Source: Onthophagus taurus (taxonomy: Eukaryota > Arthropoda > Insecta > Coleoptera > Scarabaeidae). Taken from it: a stretch of 64,000 nt of DNA. The stretch's first letter is position 1, and each line of letters opens with the position of its first letter. Shown piece by piece: positions 12,101 to 24,858 of this stretch. Position numbers and translations under genes: made by a program. Location: assembly GCF_036711975.1 (NCBI RefSeq), contig NC_091970.1, positions 1,061,501-1,125,500 of the forward strand, read 5' to 3'. Under the pieces are notes generated by a model that searched no databases, had not been told where the DNA came from, and saw only the letters and a list, made by a program, of their open reading frames with translations.

Positions 12101-15100
12101 GACGGCTGAAATAGAACGATATATGCTTCAAACGCGAAGTTTTATCCAGATTAGTGAAGAATTAAAGAAGATATGAATAAAATAAGTTTAGGAATTTTGA
12201 GTGGTTAGAGAGAAATCCGCTAGATGGCGTTTTCCGAACTTCTAATGATTTTTTGACATCTGTTATTATTTAAAAATAGAAATCTGTAATTTAAACTTTT
12301 CTTTTTGACCCTGAAATCGCTAAATTATTATTTTTATTTTAAATACTTGCTTCTATTTCTGTTGTTTCAACTTCTACATGTCTTTCTTTTTTTTTGGAAT
12401 TAAATATTTGTTGATTTTCTTGATCATTTTTTGTGCTAATCGGTTTCTTTATCATTTCTTCTTGTCTTTCCTTTATATTTAGTATGTCTCTATTATTCTT
12501 GTCTTAATAAAACATTGTAATAAAGCTCCCAAGACAGGTTTTACCTAAAAGAGAAACATAACCTCAATTCATTTGACAGTTAATTTTTATTTACTCATAA
12601 TTCTCTTAAAACTCTTAATATCCTTTCTAAACCATCCAAAACGGGAAGATCAGTACCAGTTACATCTAATTCATTAGATTCCGAAAGATTTTGAGCAATT
12701 TTAACCTTGAAAATTGGATTTAAAATTTGTTAAATTCAAGCTTCTTTTGTGGTTGGAGATTCTTGAAACCTCCAAAGGACAGCTGAAATAGAACGATATA
12801 TGCTTCAAATGCGAAGTTGTATCCAGATTAGTGAAGAATTAAAGAAGATATGAATAAAATAAGTTTTGGAATTTTGAGTGGTTCGAGAGAAATCCGCTAG
12901 ATGGCGTTTTCCGAACTTCTAATGATTTTTTGACATCTGTTATTATTTAAAAATAGAAATCTGTAATTTAAACTTTTCTTTTTGTCCCTGAAATCGCTAA
13001 ATTATTATTTTTATTTTAAATACTTGCTTCTATTTCTGTTGTTTCAACTTCTACATGTCTTTCTTCTTTTTTGGAATTAAATATTTGTTGATTTTCTTGA
13101 TCATTTTTTGTGCTAATCGGTTTCTTTATCATTTCTTCTTGTCTTTCCTTTATATTTAGTATGTCTCTATTATTCTTGTCTTAATAAAACATTGTAATAA
13201 AGCTCCCAAGACAGGTTTTACCTAAAAGAGAAACATAACCTCAATTCAGTTGACAGTTAATTTTTATTTACTCATAATTCTCTTAAAACTCTTAATATCC
13301 TTTCTAAAGCATCCAAAACGCGAACATCAGTACCAGTTACATCTAATTTATTAGATTTTGAACGATTTTAACCTTAAAAATTGTATTTTAAATTTGTAAA
13401 TTTCAAACTTCTTTTGTGGTTGGGGAATCTTGAAAACTCCAATGGACGGCTGAAATAGAAGGATATTTGCATCAAATACGAAGTTTCACCCAGATTAGTG
13501 AAGAATTAAAGACGGTATGAATAAAATAAGTTTTGGAATTTTGAGTAGTTCGAAAGAAATCCGCTAGATGGCGTTTTCGAAATTTAAAAAGATTTAAAAT
13601 TATTTTAAGGGAAGAAATGGCGCGAAACCCATCAACCAATCAGGAGCGAGGGTTAAAAGATAATTTTCTGGGGAAGGGGAAAAGGGTATATAAGAAGAGG
13701 AAAAAGTTGAACCAAGTCAGTCTAATTTAGTAAGAGGAAGAGTACGGTTAAATTTTAGTAAAAAATCTAACCTATAAATGTCAAAAAGAGTTTCCTAACC
13801 TTAAATTGGTTCTCCGACTATATTAATCCAAATTTAACGCCGAATTAAGATTTTTATAACCTAAAAAAGAAAAATTAAATGTAATTTAAACATCGAAAAT
13901 AAATTGAGGAGAAATTACCTGTGTTCCTGAAATCCCTGAGATAAATCTCATTTACTTTGTGAAAACAAATAACTTTATTATATTTAATTTTTTTTCTAGA
14001 AATGAAGAAATTGTGATGCCAGCCGAACAAACGGGAATAGTTAAAGAAAATTATTTATGGAAAGTATTATTAAGACGTGGATCATCAAAAGACGGCGTTT
14101 ACATTCACGCTAATTCCGGGCTATACGACCGTGATTTATTCCAATTAATCTGGGGGCCCGTTTTATCAGCTTTATCATTCGTTTTCGAGCGTTCAGAAGA
14201 CCCCTTAATCTACAAACGTGCAATAACCGGTTTCGAGCGTTGCGCTTTCATCTCATCCCATTTCGGTTTAACCACAAATTTAGACATGTTAGTTTTAACG
14301 TTATGTAAATACACCTTTTTAAACAACCAACCGAAAAACACGAATTTATCGGTACAATTAGGGATGAATCAAAAAGCTCAATTAGCTTTAAAAAGCGTTT
14401 TTAATTTAATCCATGAGCACGGTGCGAATTTACGAGAAGGTTGGAAAAATGTTTTTGATTTAATATTAACTTTATACACCGGAAGTTTGTTGCCTAAATT
14501 ATACGTTGAAGCGGAAGATTTTATTGAAGTTAGTGGAAAGATTATTTTAATTTTTAAAGACGTTCAATCGACGTTGCAAAAACAAGAATCGGGTTTATTT
14601 AGTTCTTTATATTCGTACATGGTTTCATCGGAAAATTTATCTCGATTACCGTCACAAGAAGAACAAGAATACACAGACATCGCAAAATCATGCCTAAAAG
14701 AATGCAATTTAGAACAAATCATAAGCGATTCGAAATTTTTACACGAAGAATCGTTAATTGAGCTGGTTAAATCATTAATTGAGTTATCACGAGGACCTGA
14801 ATATCAAAAACATTTAGGTTACGTATACAACGAGAACGTAGCCGTATTTTTCTTGGAGTTACTTTTAAAAATCGTGATTCAAAACCGTGATCGAGTGATG
14901 AAGATATGGCAAACGGTTCGAGATCACCTTTATACAGTTTTAATGAACGCTTCGCATTGTGATTATCAATTTTTATTGGAACGAAGCGTTATTGGGCTTT
15001 TAAGATTAGCAATTCGGTTGATGAGGAACGAAGAAATGTCAGCAACCGTACTCCAATCGTTACGAATGTTGCTTTTATTAAAACCGGCCATTTTATTTCG

Positions 15101-18100
15101 AATATCCAGGCAAATTTCGTTCGGTTTATACGAACTATTAAAAACTTCTGCCCAAAATATTCATACAAAAAATGATTGGTCGATTATTTTTACTTTGTTG
15201 GAATGTGTTGGAGCTGGAGCTCAACTTCCTAAACCGGTGGCGGACGAGAATCAAGTCGATTTGGGGACGAAATCGGAGGGTGAAGGTCCGGTTAGTAGCG
15301 AAGAGGAATCGGTTTCAGATCGGGGGTACACTTCTGATTCGGAATTAAGTAAAAGTCCGAAATTTAATGGGCATCGATCGACTAGTCCGGTTATTGTACC
15401 ACCACAAACAGTCCCCCCACCTCAAAATAATTCTGGAGGATGGATTTTGGTGAGTTTTATTTCAATTAATACATTTTAGCCGTAAAGAGAATTGAAAATG
15501 CTTTAAAATGAGTCCAAACTCGGTAGGGTTATCTATAAAAACAACCGAGTTATCTAAGATAAATGCAAAAAAAAAAAAACAAGATGGCGGTGAAGTTTTT
15601 GTTGATTTTAACCTAACTTTTTTGATTTTCAATGTAATTATGGTGTGTTTGGTATCAAATTAATGGGATTTTAATGCAGCTTACGAAATTAATATTTTCA
15701 GTATTAAAAATTCAAAAATTTTTTTTGGGAATTTAAAAAAAAGCTTCTAACATCAAAAATCGTGTAGGAAATTAAAAATCCTTTAAAATGAGTCTAAACT
15801 CGATGGGGTGATCTATAAAACTAAGCAAGATACAATAAGTTATAAGTAAAAACAAGATGGCGGTGAAGTCTTTGTTGATTTTAACCTAACTTTTTATGAA
15901 TTTAAACGTAAATATGGTGTGTTTGATATCAAATTAACGGGGTTTTAATGCAGATTATGAATTTAATATTCCCATGATTAAAAATGCGAACATTTTTTTT
16001 TTAACTTTTAAAAATTAACTCCAAACGTTACCAACCGTATAGGAAATTAAAAATCCTTTAAAATGAGTGTAAACTCGATGGGGTTATCTATAAAATTGAG
16101 CAAGATACAACAAGTTATATGTAAAAACAAAAAAAAACAAGATGGCGGTGAAGTCCTTGGTTTTAACCTAACTTTTTTGATTTTCAATGTAATTATGGTG
16201 TGTTTGGTATCAAATTAATGGGATTTTAATGCAGCTTACGAATTTAATATTTTCAATATTAAAAATTCAAATATTTTTTTTGGGAATTTAAAAAAAAAAC
16301 TTCTAACATTAAGAATCGTGTAGGAAATTAAAAATCCTTTAAAATGAGTCTAAACGCGATGGGGTTATCTATAAAACTAAGCAAGATACAACCAGTTATA
16401 AGTAAAAACAAAATGGCGGTGAAGTCTTTGTTGATTTTAACCTAACTTTTTATGAATTTAAACGTAAATATGGTGTGTTTGGTATCAAATTAACGGGGTT
16501 TTAATGCAAATTACGAATTTAATATTCCCATGATTAAAAATGCGAACATTTTTTTTTTAATTTTTAAAAATTAACTTCAAACGCTACCAACCGTATAGGA
16601 AATTAAAAATCCTTTAAAATGAGTGTAAACTCGATGGGGTTATCTATAAAATTAACCAAGATACAACGAATTTTAACAAATAACAAAAAACAAGATGGCG
16701 GTTATGTCACTTTTGATTTTAACCTAACTTTTTTGATGTTCAACGCAAATATGGCGTGTTTGGTATCAAATTAAAGGATTTTTAATGTAGATTGCGATTA
16801 ATATATTATTACCATGATTAAAAATGCAATTTTATTTTTATAATTTTTTAAATAAACTATACTCATTTCGAATCGTATAAGAAATTAAAAATCCTTCAAA
16901 ATGAGTCTAAACTCGATGGGATTATCTATAAAATTAACCAAGATACAACGAATTTTAACAAATAACAAAAAAACAAGATGGCGGTTATGTCACTTTTGAT
17001 TTTAACCTAACTTTTTTGATGTTCAACGCAAATATGGCGTGTTTGGTATCAAATTAAAGGATTTTTAATGTAGATTACGATCAATATATTATTACCCTGA
17101 TTAAAAATGCAATTTTATTTTTATAATTTTTTAAATAAACTTTACTCATTTCGAATCGTATAAGAAATTAAAAATCCTTCAAAATGAGTCTAAACTCGAT
17201 GGGGTTATCTATAAAATTAACCAAGATACAACGAATTTTAACAAATAACAAAAAACAAGATGGCGGTTATGTCACTTTTGATTTTAACCTAACTTTTTTG
17301 ATGTTCAACGCAAATATGGTGTGTTTGGTATCAAATTAAAGGATTTTTAATGTAGATTGCGATTAATATATTATTACCATGATTAAAAATGCAATTTTAT
17401 TTTTGTAATTTTTTAAATAAACTTTACTCATTTCGAATCGTATATGAAATTAAAAATCCTTCAAAATGAGTCTAAACTCGATAGGGTTATCTATAAAATT
17501 AACCAAGATATAACGAATTTTAACAAATAACAAAAAAACAAGATGGCGGTTATGTCACTTTTGATTTTAACCTAACTTTTTTGATGTTCAACGCAAATAT
17601 GGCGTGTTTGGTATCAAATTAAAGGATTTTTAATGTAGATTACGATCAATATATTATTACCATGATTAAAAATGCAATTTTATTTTTATAATTTTTTAAA
17701 TAAACTTTACTCATTTCGAATCGTATAAGAAATTAAAAATCCTTCAAAATGAGTCTAAACTCGATGGGGTTATCTATAAAATTAACCAAGATACAACGAA
17801 TTTTAACAAATAACAAAAAAACAAGATGGCGGTTATGTCACTTTTGATTTTAACCTAACTTTTTTGATGTTCAACGCAAATATGGCGTGTTTGGTATCAA
17901 ATTAAAGGATTTTTAATGTAGATTGCGATTAATATATTATTACCATGATTAAAAATGCAATTTTATTTTTGTAATTTTTTAAATAAACTCTACTCATTTC
18001 GAATCGTATAAGAAATTAAAAATCCTTCAAAATGAGTCTAAACTCGATGGGGTTATCTATAAAATTAACCAAGATACAACGAATTTTAACAAATAACAAA

Positions 18101-21100
18101 AAAACAAGATGGCGGTTATGTCACTTTTGATTTTAACCTAACTTTTTTGATGTTCAACGCAAATATGGCGTGTTTGGTATCAAATTAAAGGATTTTTAAT
18201 GTAGATTACGATCAATATATTATTACCCTGATTAAAAATGCAATTTTATTTTTATAATTTTTTAAATAAACTTTACTCATTTCGAATCGTATAAGAAATT
18301 ATAAATCCTTCAAAATGAGTCTAAACTCGATAGGGTTATCTATAAAATTAACCAAGATACAACAAATTTAACGAACAACAAAAAAACAAGATGGCGGTTA
18401 TGTATCTTTTGATTCTAACCTAACTTTTTTGATTTTCTACGTAAATATGGTGTGTTTGGTATCAAATTAAAGGATTTTTAATGTAGATTACAAATGTTTC
18501 ATATTTTTTAGAAATGTCTTCAATAATTTCAAATCTTATAAAAACGACTTGGTCAACATGTCTTTTATGTTCTCTGAAAGTGTTTAAATTCATACTGCTG
18601 GTGTTGCAAGGCCACGCGATGTATTCTGTTGACCAGGGCTGACATCTGTTGAAGTTATTAATAAATAATCTACAGATTTCTTTAATTTTGTAGAATCATT
18701 TAACAATATTATTTTTCCCATTAATTATTTTCTTTGTTATTTAATTGCATTAAAATTAATTTTCATTAAGTCTTTCTCCTCATTTATTCATAAATAAATT
18801 TAAAACTTTCATGCGTTGTAGGAACCATTCATTAATTAAACTTGATATATGACAATCCAATATTTTTTAAGAACGCAATCATAAATTATATATTTTTTAC
18901 GAGTCTTCTAAAGAGGATGTTTTTTTTTTACTTTCAGTTAAATTTAAAAATTATAATTCACTCATAAAATAATTCTCGATATGTCAAAATGAAATTAGGT
19001 TGGTTAAACTAAAAATCACTAGGGGAGTGTCATTTTAATTGATTTTGACGTTTAAAATTACCTAAAACAAGGTTATGTTTACTTTTGATTTAAAATTTAA
19101 AACAAAATTGAATTCTTTCTAATTATTGTTTAATTTTATAGGTCGGAAATGAAGGTGATGTTCAACCGGTTGTTGGAAGAACTTTACCACCAATTCAATA
19201 CGGTTTAGCATTAGACAGAAATTTAGGACCCCACGATAAAAGCGGTCTTGTAAAATGCTGCGAAAGTTTAGCGTTTTTAGTGCGCGACGTCGCCCATATC
19301 ACCCCATACAATTTCGACGATTGCGTACATTGCATAAGAACGTTCGTCGAAGCCAGTTTACACGGAGGTAAATTTTATTCCCCATCAAGTTAAACATCGA
19401 TTCGATTTCGATTCTTTTAGTGAAAAGAACGCGAAGAAATTCCAAAAGAGAATCACGCCCCAGACGAAAACCAAGGCAAAGACCTCATTATAGCCCGGTT
19501 AGTAGCCCTGATGAAGACACAGAATCGGATGAGGAAAATTTACCGAGCGGTTATCATCAAGTTTGTATTCAAGTAAGTTAATATTAATATTAACTTAATA
19601 TTATAATTTTTTTTTAATGAATTTTTAGTTATTAGATTTAATGCATACATTACATACTAGAACGGCCCAAATTTTCCGTTGGTGGGCTGAAGAAGGCGGC
19701 GAATTAACCCAAGATATGTCGTTGTGGACGCAAGGTTGGTGTCCCTTACTTCAAGGGATAGCAAGGTTATGTTGTGATACTCGAAAACAGGTAAATTTAA
19801 AGAAATTTTTTTATGGATTAATCCAGTTTGTTGTATTAAATCTAATTCCTATAATAATTTTTTGATATTTGTTGCTATTTTGTTGTTAAAATTAATTGAA
19901 ATTGGTGTTCTTGTTGAAACCATTTTTGTTCCATTAACTATATAAGGTTAGTTACTTGATTTGTTTTTTGTGTTGTATGAAAGGAGAGACGGTTAGCACT
20001 CCCCTAGACAAGGATGGAATTATAACACAAATATGGTTAAGGCACCTTAACCACATTTTTTTTTTGTTACCAACTTAATTTAGAACAGTGGTGCCATCTT
20101 TGGAAAATCATTTGGTTAAAAAAGAACAATCTATACCAAAATTGTTTGGTGCCTACCTATTTTTATCACAGAACACTAACGACAGCCATCACAAGCACAG
20201 AATCCGCTTGGTCAGTTGTTTTACGATTATACAGGGTGTTTCTGGAAGTCGTGGCATAAATTTAATCACAAATATTAGAGTAAAAATGATGTTTAGTGTA
20301 AAAATTTTTGGCAATAAAAATAGACAACAATTTAACGCTTAGTAACAATTAAAACTAGAACTAGAAAATTTCGGGTTTAGCCGTGCGTCTTCAGATTTAA
20401 AATGTCAACCTCAATTTTGACATATTTGTAATCTTCATTAAAAATCCTTTAAAATGAGTACAAACACGACATATTTATCTTCAATATTAATGAAGTTATG
20501 GTCAACTTCCGGTTAGAAATGTCAACGTCAATTTTGACGTATTTATAATCGTTCTGAAAAATCCTTTAAAATGAGTCCAAACATGATACGTTTAATTCCA
20601 ATATTACTCGTGATATAAGCAACTTCCGGTTTGAAATGTCAATGTCATTTTGACATTCTTAATTTTTATAAAAAGTCTTCATATTTGTCACAAAAACAAA
20701 AATATAATAAAAAAAAAATAAAAGATTAAGGTTGGCATTAATGTTTAAAAATCAAATTGCTTTGCTAACTTCCGGTTTAACATTTTTTATTCTAACTTTT
20801 TTGTTTTTTGAGATAAGTGCGTCACCTTTGGACTCATTTTAAAGGTTTTTTAATGAAGATGGCAAATATGTCAAAATTGACGTTGACGTTTCAAACCGGA
20901 AGTGATTGTATCTCCATTAATATTAAGGTTAAATATGTCGAGTTTGGACTCATTTTAAAGGATTTTTTATGAAATTGACAAATATGTCAAAATTAATAGT
21001 TGAAAGTTCGAACTTTTTGGTTTTTTGAGATAAATGCGTCATGTTTGGACTCATTTTAAAGGTTATTTCATGAAGATTACGAATATAATAATAAAATTAA

Positions 21101-24100
21101 AGTTAAATCTAAATTGATTAAATTAAAGCAAAAACAGACATTTGTTCCTTCCTTCTACAGTTTCTAAATTTATGTTTATTATTTTATTATTTTTTTTATT
21201 TCCAGTTTTAAGTAATGCTTTGACTATTCTCTTTGTCTATTATATGATAATTAACTTCAAATTTAAAATGTCAACCTCAATTTTGACATATTTGTAATCT
21301 TTATTAAGAATCCTTTAAAATGAGTACAAACACGACATATTTATTTTCAATATTAATGAAGATATGGTCAACTTCCGGTTAGAAATGTCAACGTCAATTT
21401 TGACATATTTGTAATCGTTGTGAAAAATCCTTTAAAATGAGTCCAAACATGATACGTTTAATTCCAATATTACTCGTGATATAAGCAACTTCCGGTTTGA
21501 AATGTCAATGTCATTTTGACATATTCTTAATTTTTATAAAATGTCTTAATATTTGTCACAAAAACAAAAGTATAATAAAAAAAATCAAAAATTAAGGTTG
21601 GTATTAATATTTAAAAATTAAATTGCTATCTTCATTGTTGCTAACTTCGGGTTTAACGTTTTTTATTTAAATTTTTTTGTTTATTGAGATAAATGCGTCA
21701 TCTTTGGGCTCATTTTAAAGGTTGTTTAATGAAGATGACAAATATGTCAAAATTGACGTTGACATTTCAAACCGGAAGTGATTATATCTCCATTAATATT
21801 TAAGTTAAATATGTCGAGTTTGGACTCATTTTAAAGGATTTTTTATAAAGTTGACAAATATGTCAAAATTAAATTTGAAAGTTCGAACTTTTTGGTTTTT
21901 TGAGATAAATGTATCATGTTTGGACACATTTTAAAGGTTTTTTTAATAAAGAATACATCATGAAAGAACACCACGAAGTTGTCCATTTGTCTATTATATG
22001 AATAACTAACTTCAGGTTTAAAAAGACAACCTCAACATATTTATAATCTTCATTAAAAATCCTTTAAAATGAATACAAACACGACATATTTATCTTCAAT
22101 ATTAATGAAGTTATGGTCAACTTCCGGTTAAGAATGTCAACCTCAATTTTGACATATTTGTAATGGTTGTGAAAAATCCTTTAAAATGAGTCCAAACATG
22201 ATATGTTTAATTCCAATATTACTCGAGATATAAGCAACTTCCGGTTTGAAATGTCAATGTCATTTTGAACATTCTTAATTTTTATAAAATGTCTTAATAT
22301 TTGTCACAAAAACAAAAATATAATAAAAAATAAAAGATTAAGGTTGGCATTAATGTTTAAAAATGAAATTGCTTTGCTAACTTCCGGTTTAACATTTTTT
22401 ATTCTAACTTTTTTGTTTTTTGAGATAAGTGCGTCATCTTTGGACTCATTTTAAAGGTTTTTTAATGAAGATGACAAATATGTCAAAATTGACGTTGACG
22501 TTTCAAACCGGAAGTGATTGTATCTCCATTAATATTAAAGTTAAATATGTCGAGTTTGGACTCATTTTAAAGGATTTTTTATGAAATTGACAAATATGTC
22601 AAAATTAATAATTTTTCAATAATTTTTTTTTTTAAATAATTTAATTAAGCTAACAATTTTATTATTAATACTGGGAATGATGAGAGACAGCAATAACAAT
22701 TATTACCAGTATCATTTTTTTAATTTAAAAAGTATAGATTCCAATTCGTGTTATATTTTTAAATTTGCCGCTAAGAATTTTAAACGTTGACGTTTGTTCA
22801 GAATGACAGATGAAAATGTTATTTTAAAGTGATTTTTCGGTAAGAGTATAATAAAGTAATAGTGGTATGATTAAATAATTAGATTATAATCACATAAAAT
22901 TTCTTAACAGTTATTTGGAGCTTGTATATATAAACCCAATCAAATCTGTATTCTAGTGGTTCGATTCTTAGCTGAATAATTCCAAAATATCCCTAACAGA
23001 TGGCGCCACATGCGTTCAATTTTTAGTGCGAAGTTTTTGTTTTTCTACGAAGCTATTTTCTTTCTATGGTATAAGCTCTGTAAACGTCAGACTTAGGCAG
23101 TTTATTGTAAAGTATAATTATTTATAACATTTATTTCTAGGTTAAAAAAATGTTACGTTTTTTATTTTAATTTGAAATAATTTAATTAGCTAACTTCACA
23201 TCGCTGTCAATGAAATTGTCATAACATAACCTTAAAAATTTAAAATTAATTTTTTTTCTCTTTTAGGTTCGTTTAAGCGCAATTTCTTACTTACAACGAG
23301 CACTTTTAGTGCATGATTTACAAACCCTCTCCGCTCCAGAATGGGAGGCTTGCTTCCACAGAGTTTTATTCCCTTTATTAATGCAATTATTGGAACCAAT
23401 TGGAACAAGAGACCCCATAGCTGTTGAGGAAACCCGGATGCGAGCCGCGACCGTTTTATCGAAAGTGTTCCTCCACCATTTAACCCCCTTATTATCGTTA
23501 CCAACGTTCGGGAGTTTATGGTTAACTATTTTGGATTTTATGGATCGATACATGCATGCGGAGAATAGTGATGTGTTATTCGAAGCCATTCCTGAGTCTT
23601 TGAAGAATATGTTGTTGGTGATGGAGTCGGCGAAAGTTTTTGAGGGCGCAGAAGGACGAAATTTGTTGTGGATGCAAACTTGGGATAGAATTAATAAGTT
23701 TTTACCAAATTTAAAGGATGAATTGTTTAAAGAAAGAGAGGAAATTAAAAATATTGAGTCTAGTAATAAAGTAAGTAAGAAATAGGGCTTGAATTTATTT
23801 GATTATTTATATTTATCATTTTTAAGAACATACAAATAGAACAACCTTCACAAATCGAAGAATCAACACCTAAACCAACTCAACATAACATTGAAAACGC
23901 AACGAGATCTAGTATAATCTTACAACCAACCCAAAACGTGTTAAATTCACCTTTATTTGCCCATTTGGGACAGGTACTTGCATAAATGCGTTAAATAACA
24001 ATAAAATTAAGTGAATTAAATCAAATTTTAGATGGTTTCAACACCAATAGGGCCCCCTGAAACTCAACAAACCACATCAAATCAACAATCACCAATTAAG

Positions 24101-24445
24101 CTGAATCAAATAAACATAACCTCAATACCAAACAGTCAAGGTCACACTTTTCCGATTTTGTACAACTCCCAAGAGGTTCAACCTTCATCGCTTTACACCG
24201 AGTACATACAGAACCCGTATAACTTAAATTTACAAGCAAATGATAACAACTTCATGTACGGTAACGTTGGGACGGTAAATTTGGTGCAAAATCAAGATCC
24301 AACCAATCAATCGCAAATAAGTAACGAAAACGTGTTCCAATCTGCAAATTATTTCTGTAAAGACCCCCAACAACAAGGTTTTATTCCACCAGGGTCTGAA
24401 ATTTTGTACCAAAACGTGTCTACCATCGAAAGTGACTTAAAATGA
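9116..24445 (+). CDS. GBF1: Golgi brefeldin A-resistant guanine nucleotide exchange factor GBF1 (Drosophila gartenzwerg)
   Basis: Large Sec7-domain Arf-GEF that activates Arf1 on early Golgi membranes for COPI recruitment. I place ten coding exons: 9116-10903, 11033-11359, 11468-11676, 14000-15449, 19142-19367, 19421-19572, 19629-19790, 23267-23770, 23827-23973 and 24032-24445. All have GT/AG ends and compatible phases, giving 1792 residues (human about 1860). The DCB domain starts near residue 1 ([36 protein letters not shown]). A low-complexity Gln/Asn/Glu linker (about 220-345) precedes the HUS region. The Sec7 domain spans about 590-775, with the glutamic finger in FRLPGEAP (about E689) and NVDQHN. 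HDS regions follow, with an Arg-rich, Ser-rich insert in exons 5-6 and a Gln/Pro/Asn-rich tail. Introns 3, 4 and 7 are greatly enlarged by repeats. A polyadenylation signal AATAAA is near 24638. Confidence 0.96.
11841..13590 (+). repeat. ~670-bp tandem repeats in GBF1 intron 3 carrying CTCF-like sites
   Basis: Copies begin with TAATAAAGCT(T/C)CC at 11841, 12528 and 13195 (spacings 687 and 667). The third diverges after about 13578. Copies 1 and 2 are nearly identical. Each contains CCGCTAGATGGCG, at 12217-12229, 12894-12906 and 13561-13573, which fits the CTCF core consensus CCASYAGRKGGCR at every position but one. The third copy abuts the promoter-like block at 13600-13990. No coding content. 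Confidence 0.85.
13600..13990 (+). promoter_or_regulatory. Promoter-like block inside GBF1 intron 3; possible solo LTR-like fossil
   Basis: A CCAAT box (AACCAATCAGG near 13636), a TATA box (TATATAAG, 13687-13694) and an arthropod initiator (TCAGTC, 13717-13722) are spaced as in a strong RNA polymerase II promoter: 32 bases from the TATA start to the initiator A. An AATAAA follows near 13897, so the order resembles U3-R-U5 of an LTR. The upstream 670-bp repeats might then be part of the same element. I could not identify ends or target-site duplications, so a host intronic promoter for a shorter transcript is equally possible. Confidence 0.4.
15490..18520 (+). repeat. Eleven-unit ~280-bp satellite in GBF1 intron 4
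   Basis: Core positions (CTT(T/C)AAAATGAG) at 15501, 15781, 16056, 16337, 16612, 16894, 17177, 17459, 17742, 18025 and 18308 give spacings of 275-283. Units alternate between two variants. Early units differ in the stretch after AACCTAACTTTTT, and later units alternate GATTGCGATTAA with GATTACGATCAA, so the true repeat is a dimer of about 556-566 bp. Each unit holds the ATTAAAAATCC core in both orientations around a centre containing AAGATGGCGG. It is related by the core to the ~117-bp monomer family. Confidence 0.9.
18521..19141. other. Remainder of GBF1 intron 4
   Basis: AT-rich intronic sequence after the satellite ends. I see no repeat unit, coding stretch or regulatory cluster. The intron ends with the acceptor TTTTATAG before exon 5. 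Confidence 0.4.
20090..20300 (+). repeat. Dispersed element with a TACAGGGTGTTTCT motif, copy 1
   Basis: Contains TTTTTATCACAGAACACTAA, then ATACAGGGTGTTTCTGGAAG and CGTGGCATAAATTTAATC. The same order recurs at 42753-42845 (same orientation) and, inverted, at 32520-32640. CAGGGTGT-type ends are typical of several arthropod transposon families, but I cannot name this one. Lies in GBF1 intron 7. Confidence 0.6.
20390..22620 (+). repeat. ~117-bp monomer family array in GBF1 intron 7
   Basis: Three blocks begin near 20394, 21240 and 21997 with TCAACCTCAATTTTGACATA, the core AAATCCTTTAAAATGAGT and CAACTTCCGGTT. Each block is followed by the same monomers in reverse (ACTCATTTTAAAGG and CAAACCGGAAGTGA). 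The block period is about 760-850 bp. It is clearly the same family as 3240-4790 and mostly the same arrangement. Confidence 0.85.
22621..23266. other. Remainder of GBF1 intron 7 with one CTCF-like site
   Basis: AT-rich sequence without tandem structure. CAGATGGCGCC at 22997-23007 matches the Drosophila-type CTCF core. The rest shows nothing recognisable. The intron ends in the acceptor CTCTTTTAG. Confidence 0.35.
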
Positions 24446-24858
24446 AAATGTTAATTAATTATTACCTGAATGTAGATGTATATTTATTGTATTATAATCA
24501 AATTAACGTTGCATTTTGTTGTTCTCCACCATTTGAAATTAATTAATTAAGTTAAAATGACAGATGAAAGAATTTTAAACCAGATTGTATATTTTTATTT
24601 TTCTTGTTATTGAAATTGTATATTAATTAATGAAATCAATAAAAGTGAGTATTTTATCTGTGTAATTGTGTGATTAATTTTTACCTTAAAAATTTAGATG
24701 GGAAATAAATAAATAAAAAAAACATTTTTCTCTACACTTATATTATTATTATATTCCAAAATCGTTTTAAACACTAAACATTATATTTATAACTAAGTTT
24801 GCATCAATAAAAATCATTTAAAATTCTTAAAATAATTTTTTCCTTAAAAATTCTCATC
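24446..24858. other. Convergent 3' region between GBF1 and the HCF-like gene
   Basis: Contains the GBF1 3' untranslated region, with AATAAA near 24638, and presumably the minus-strand 3' end of the HCF-like gene. No other gene or repeat seen. Confidence 0.6.

Noticed and set aside
23232-23589. Minus-strand frames opposite GBF1 exon 8
   Set aside because: The plus frame matches GBF1 and splices in phase; the reverse frames have no similarity to anything known.
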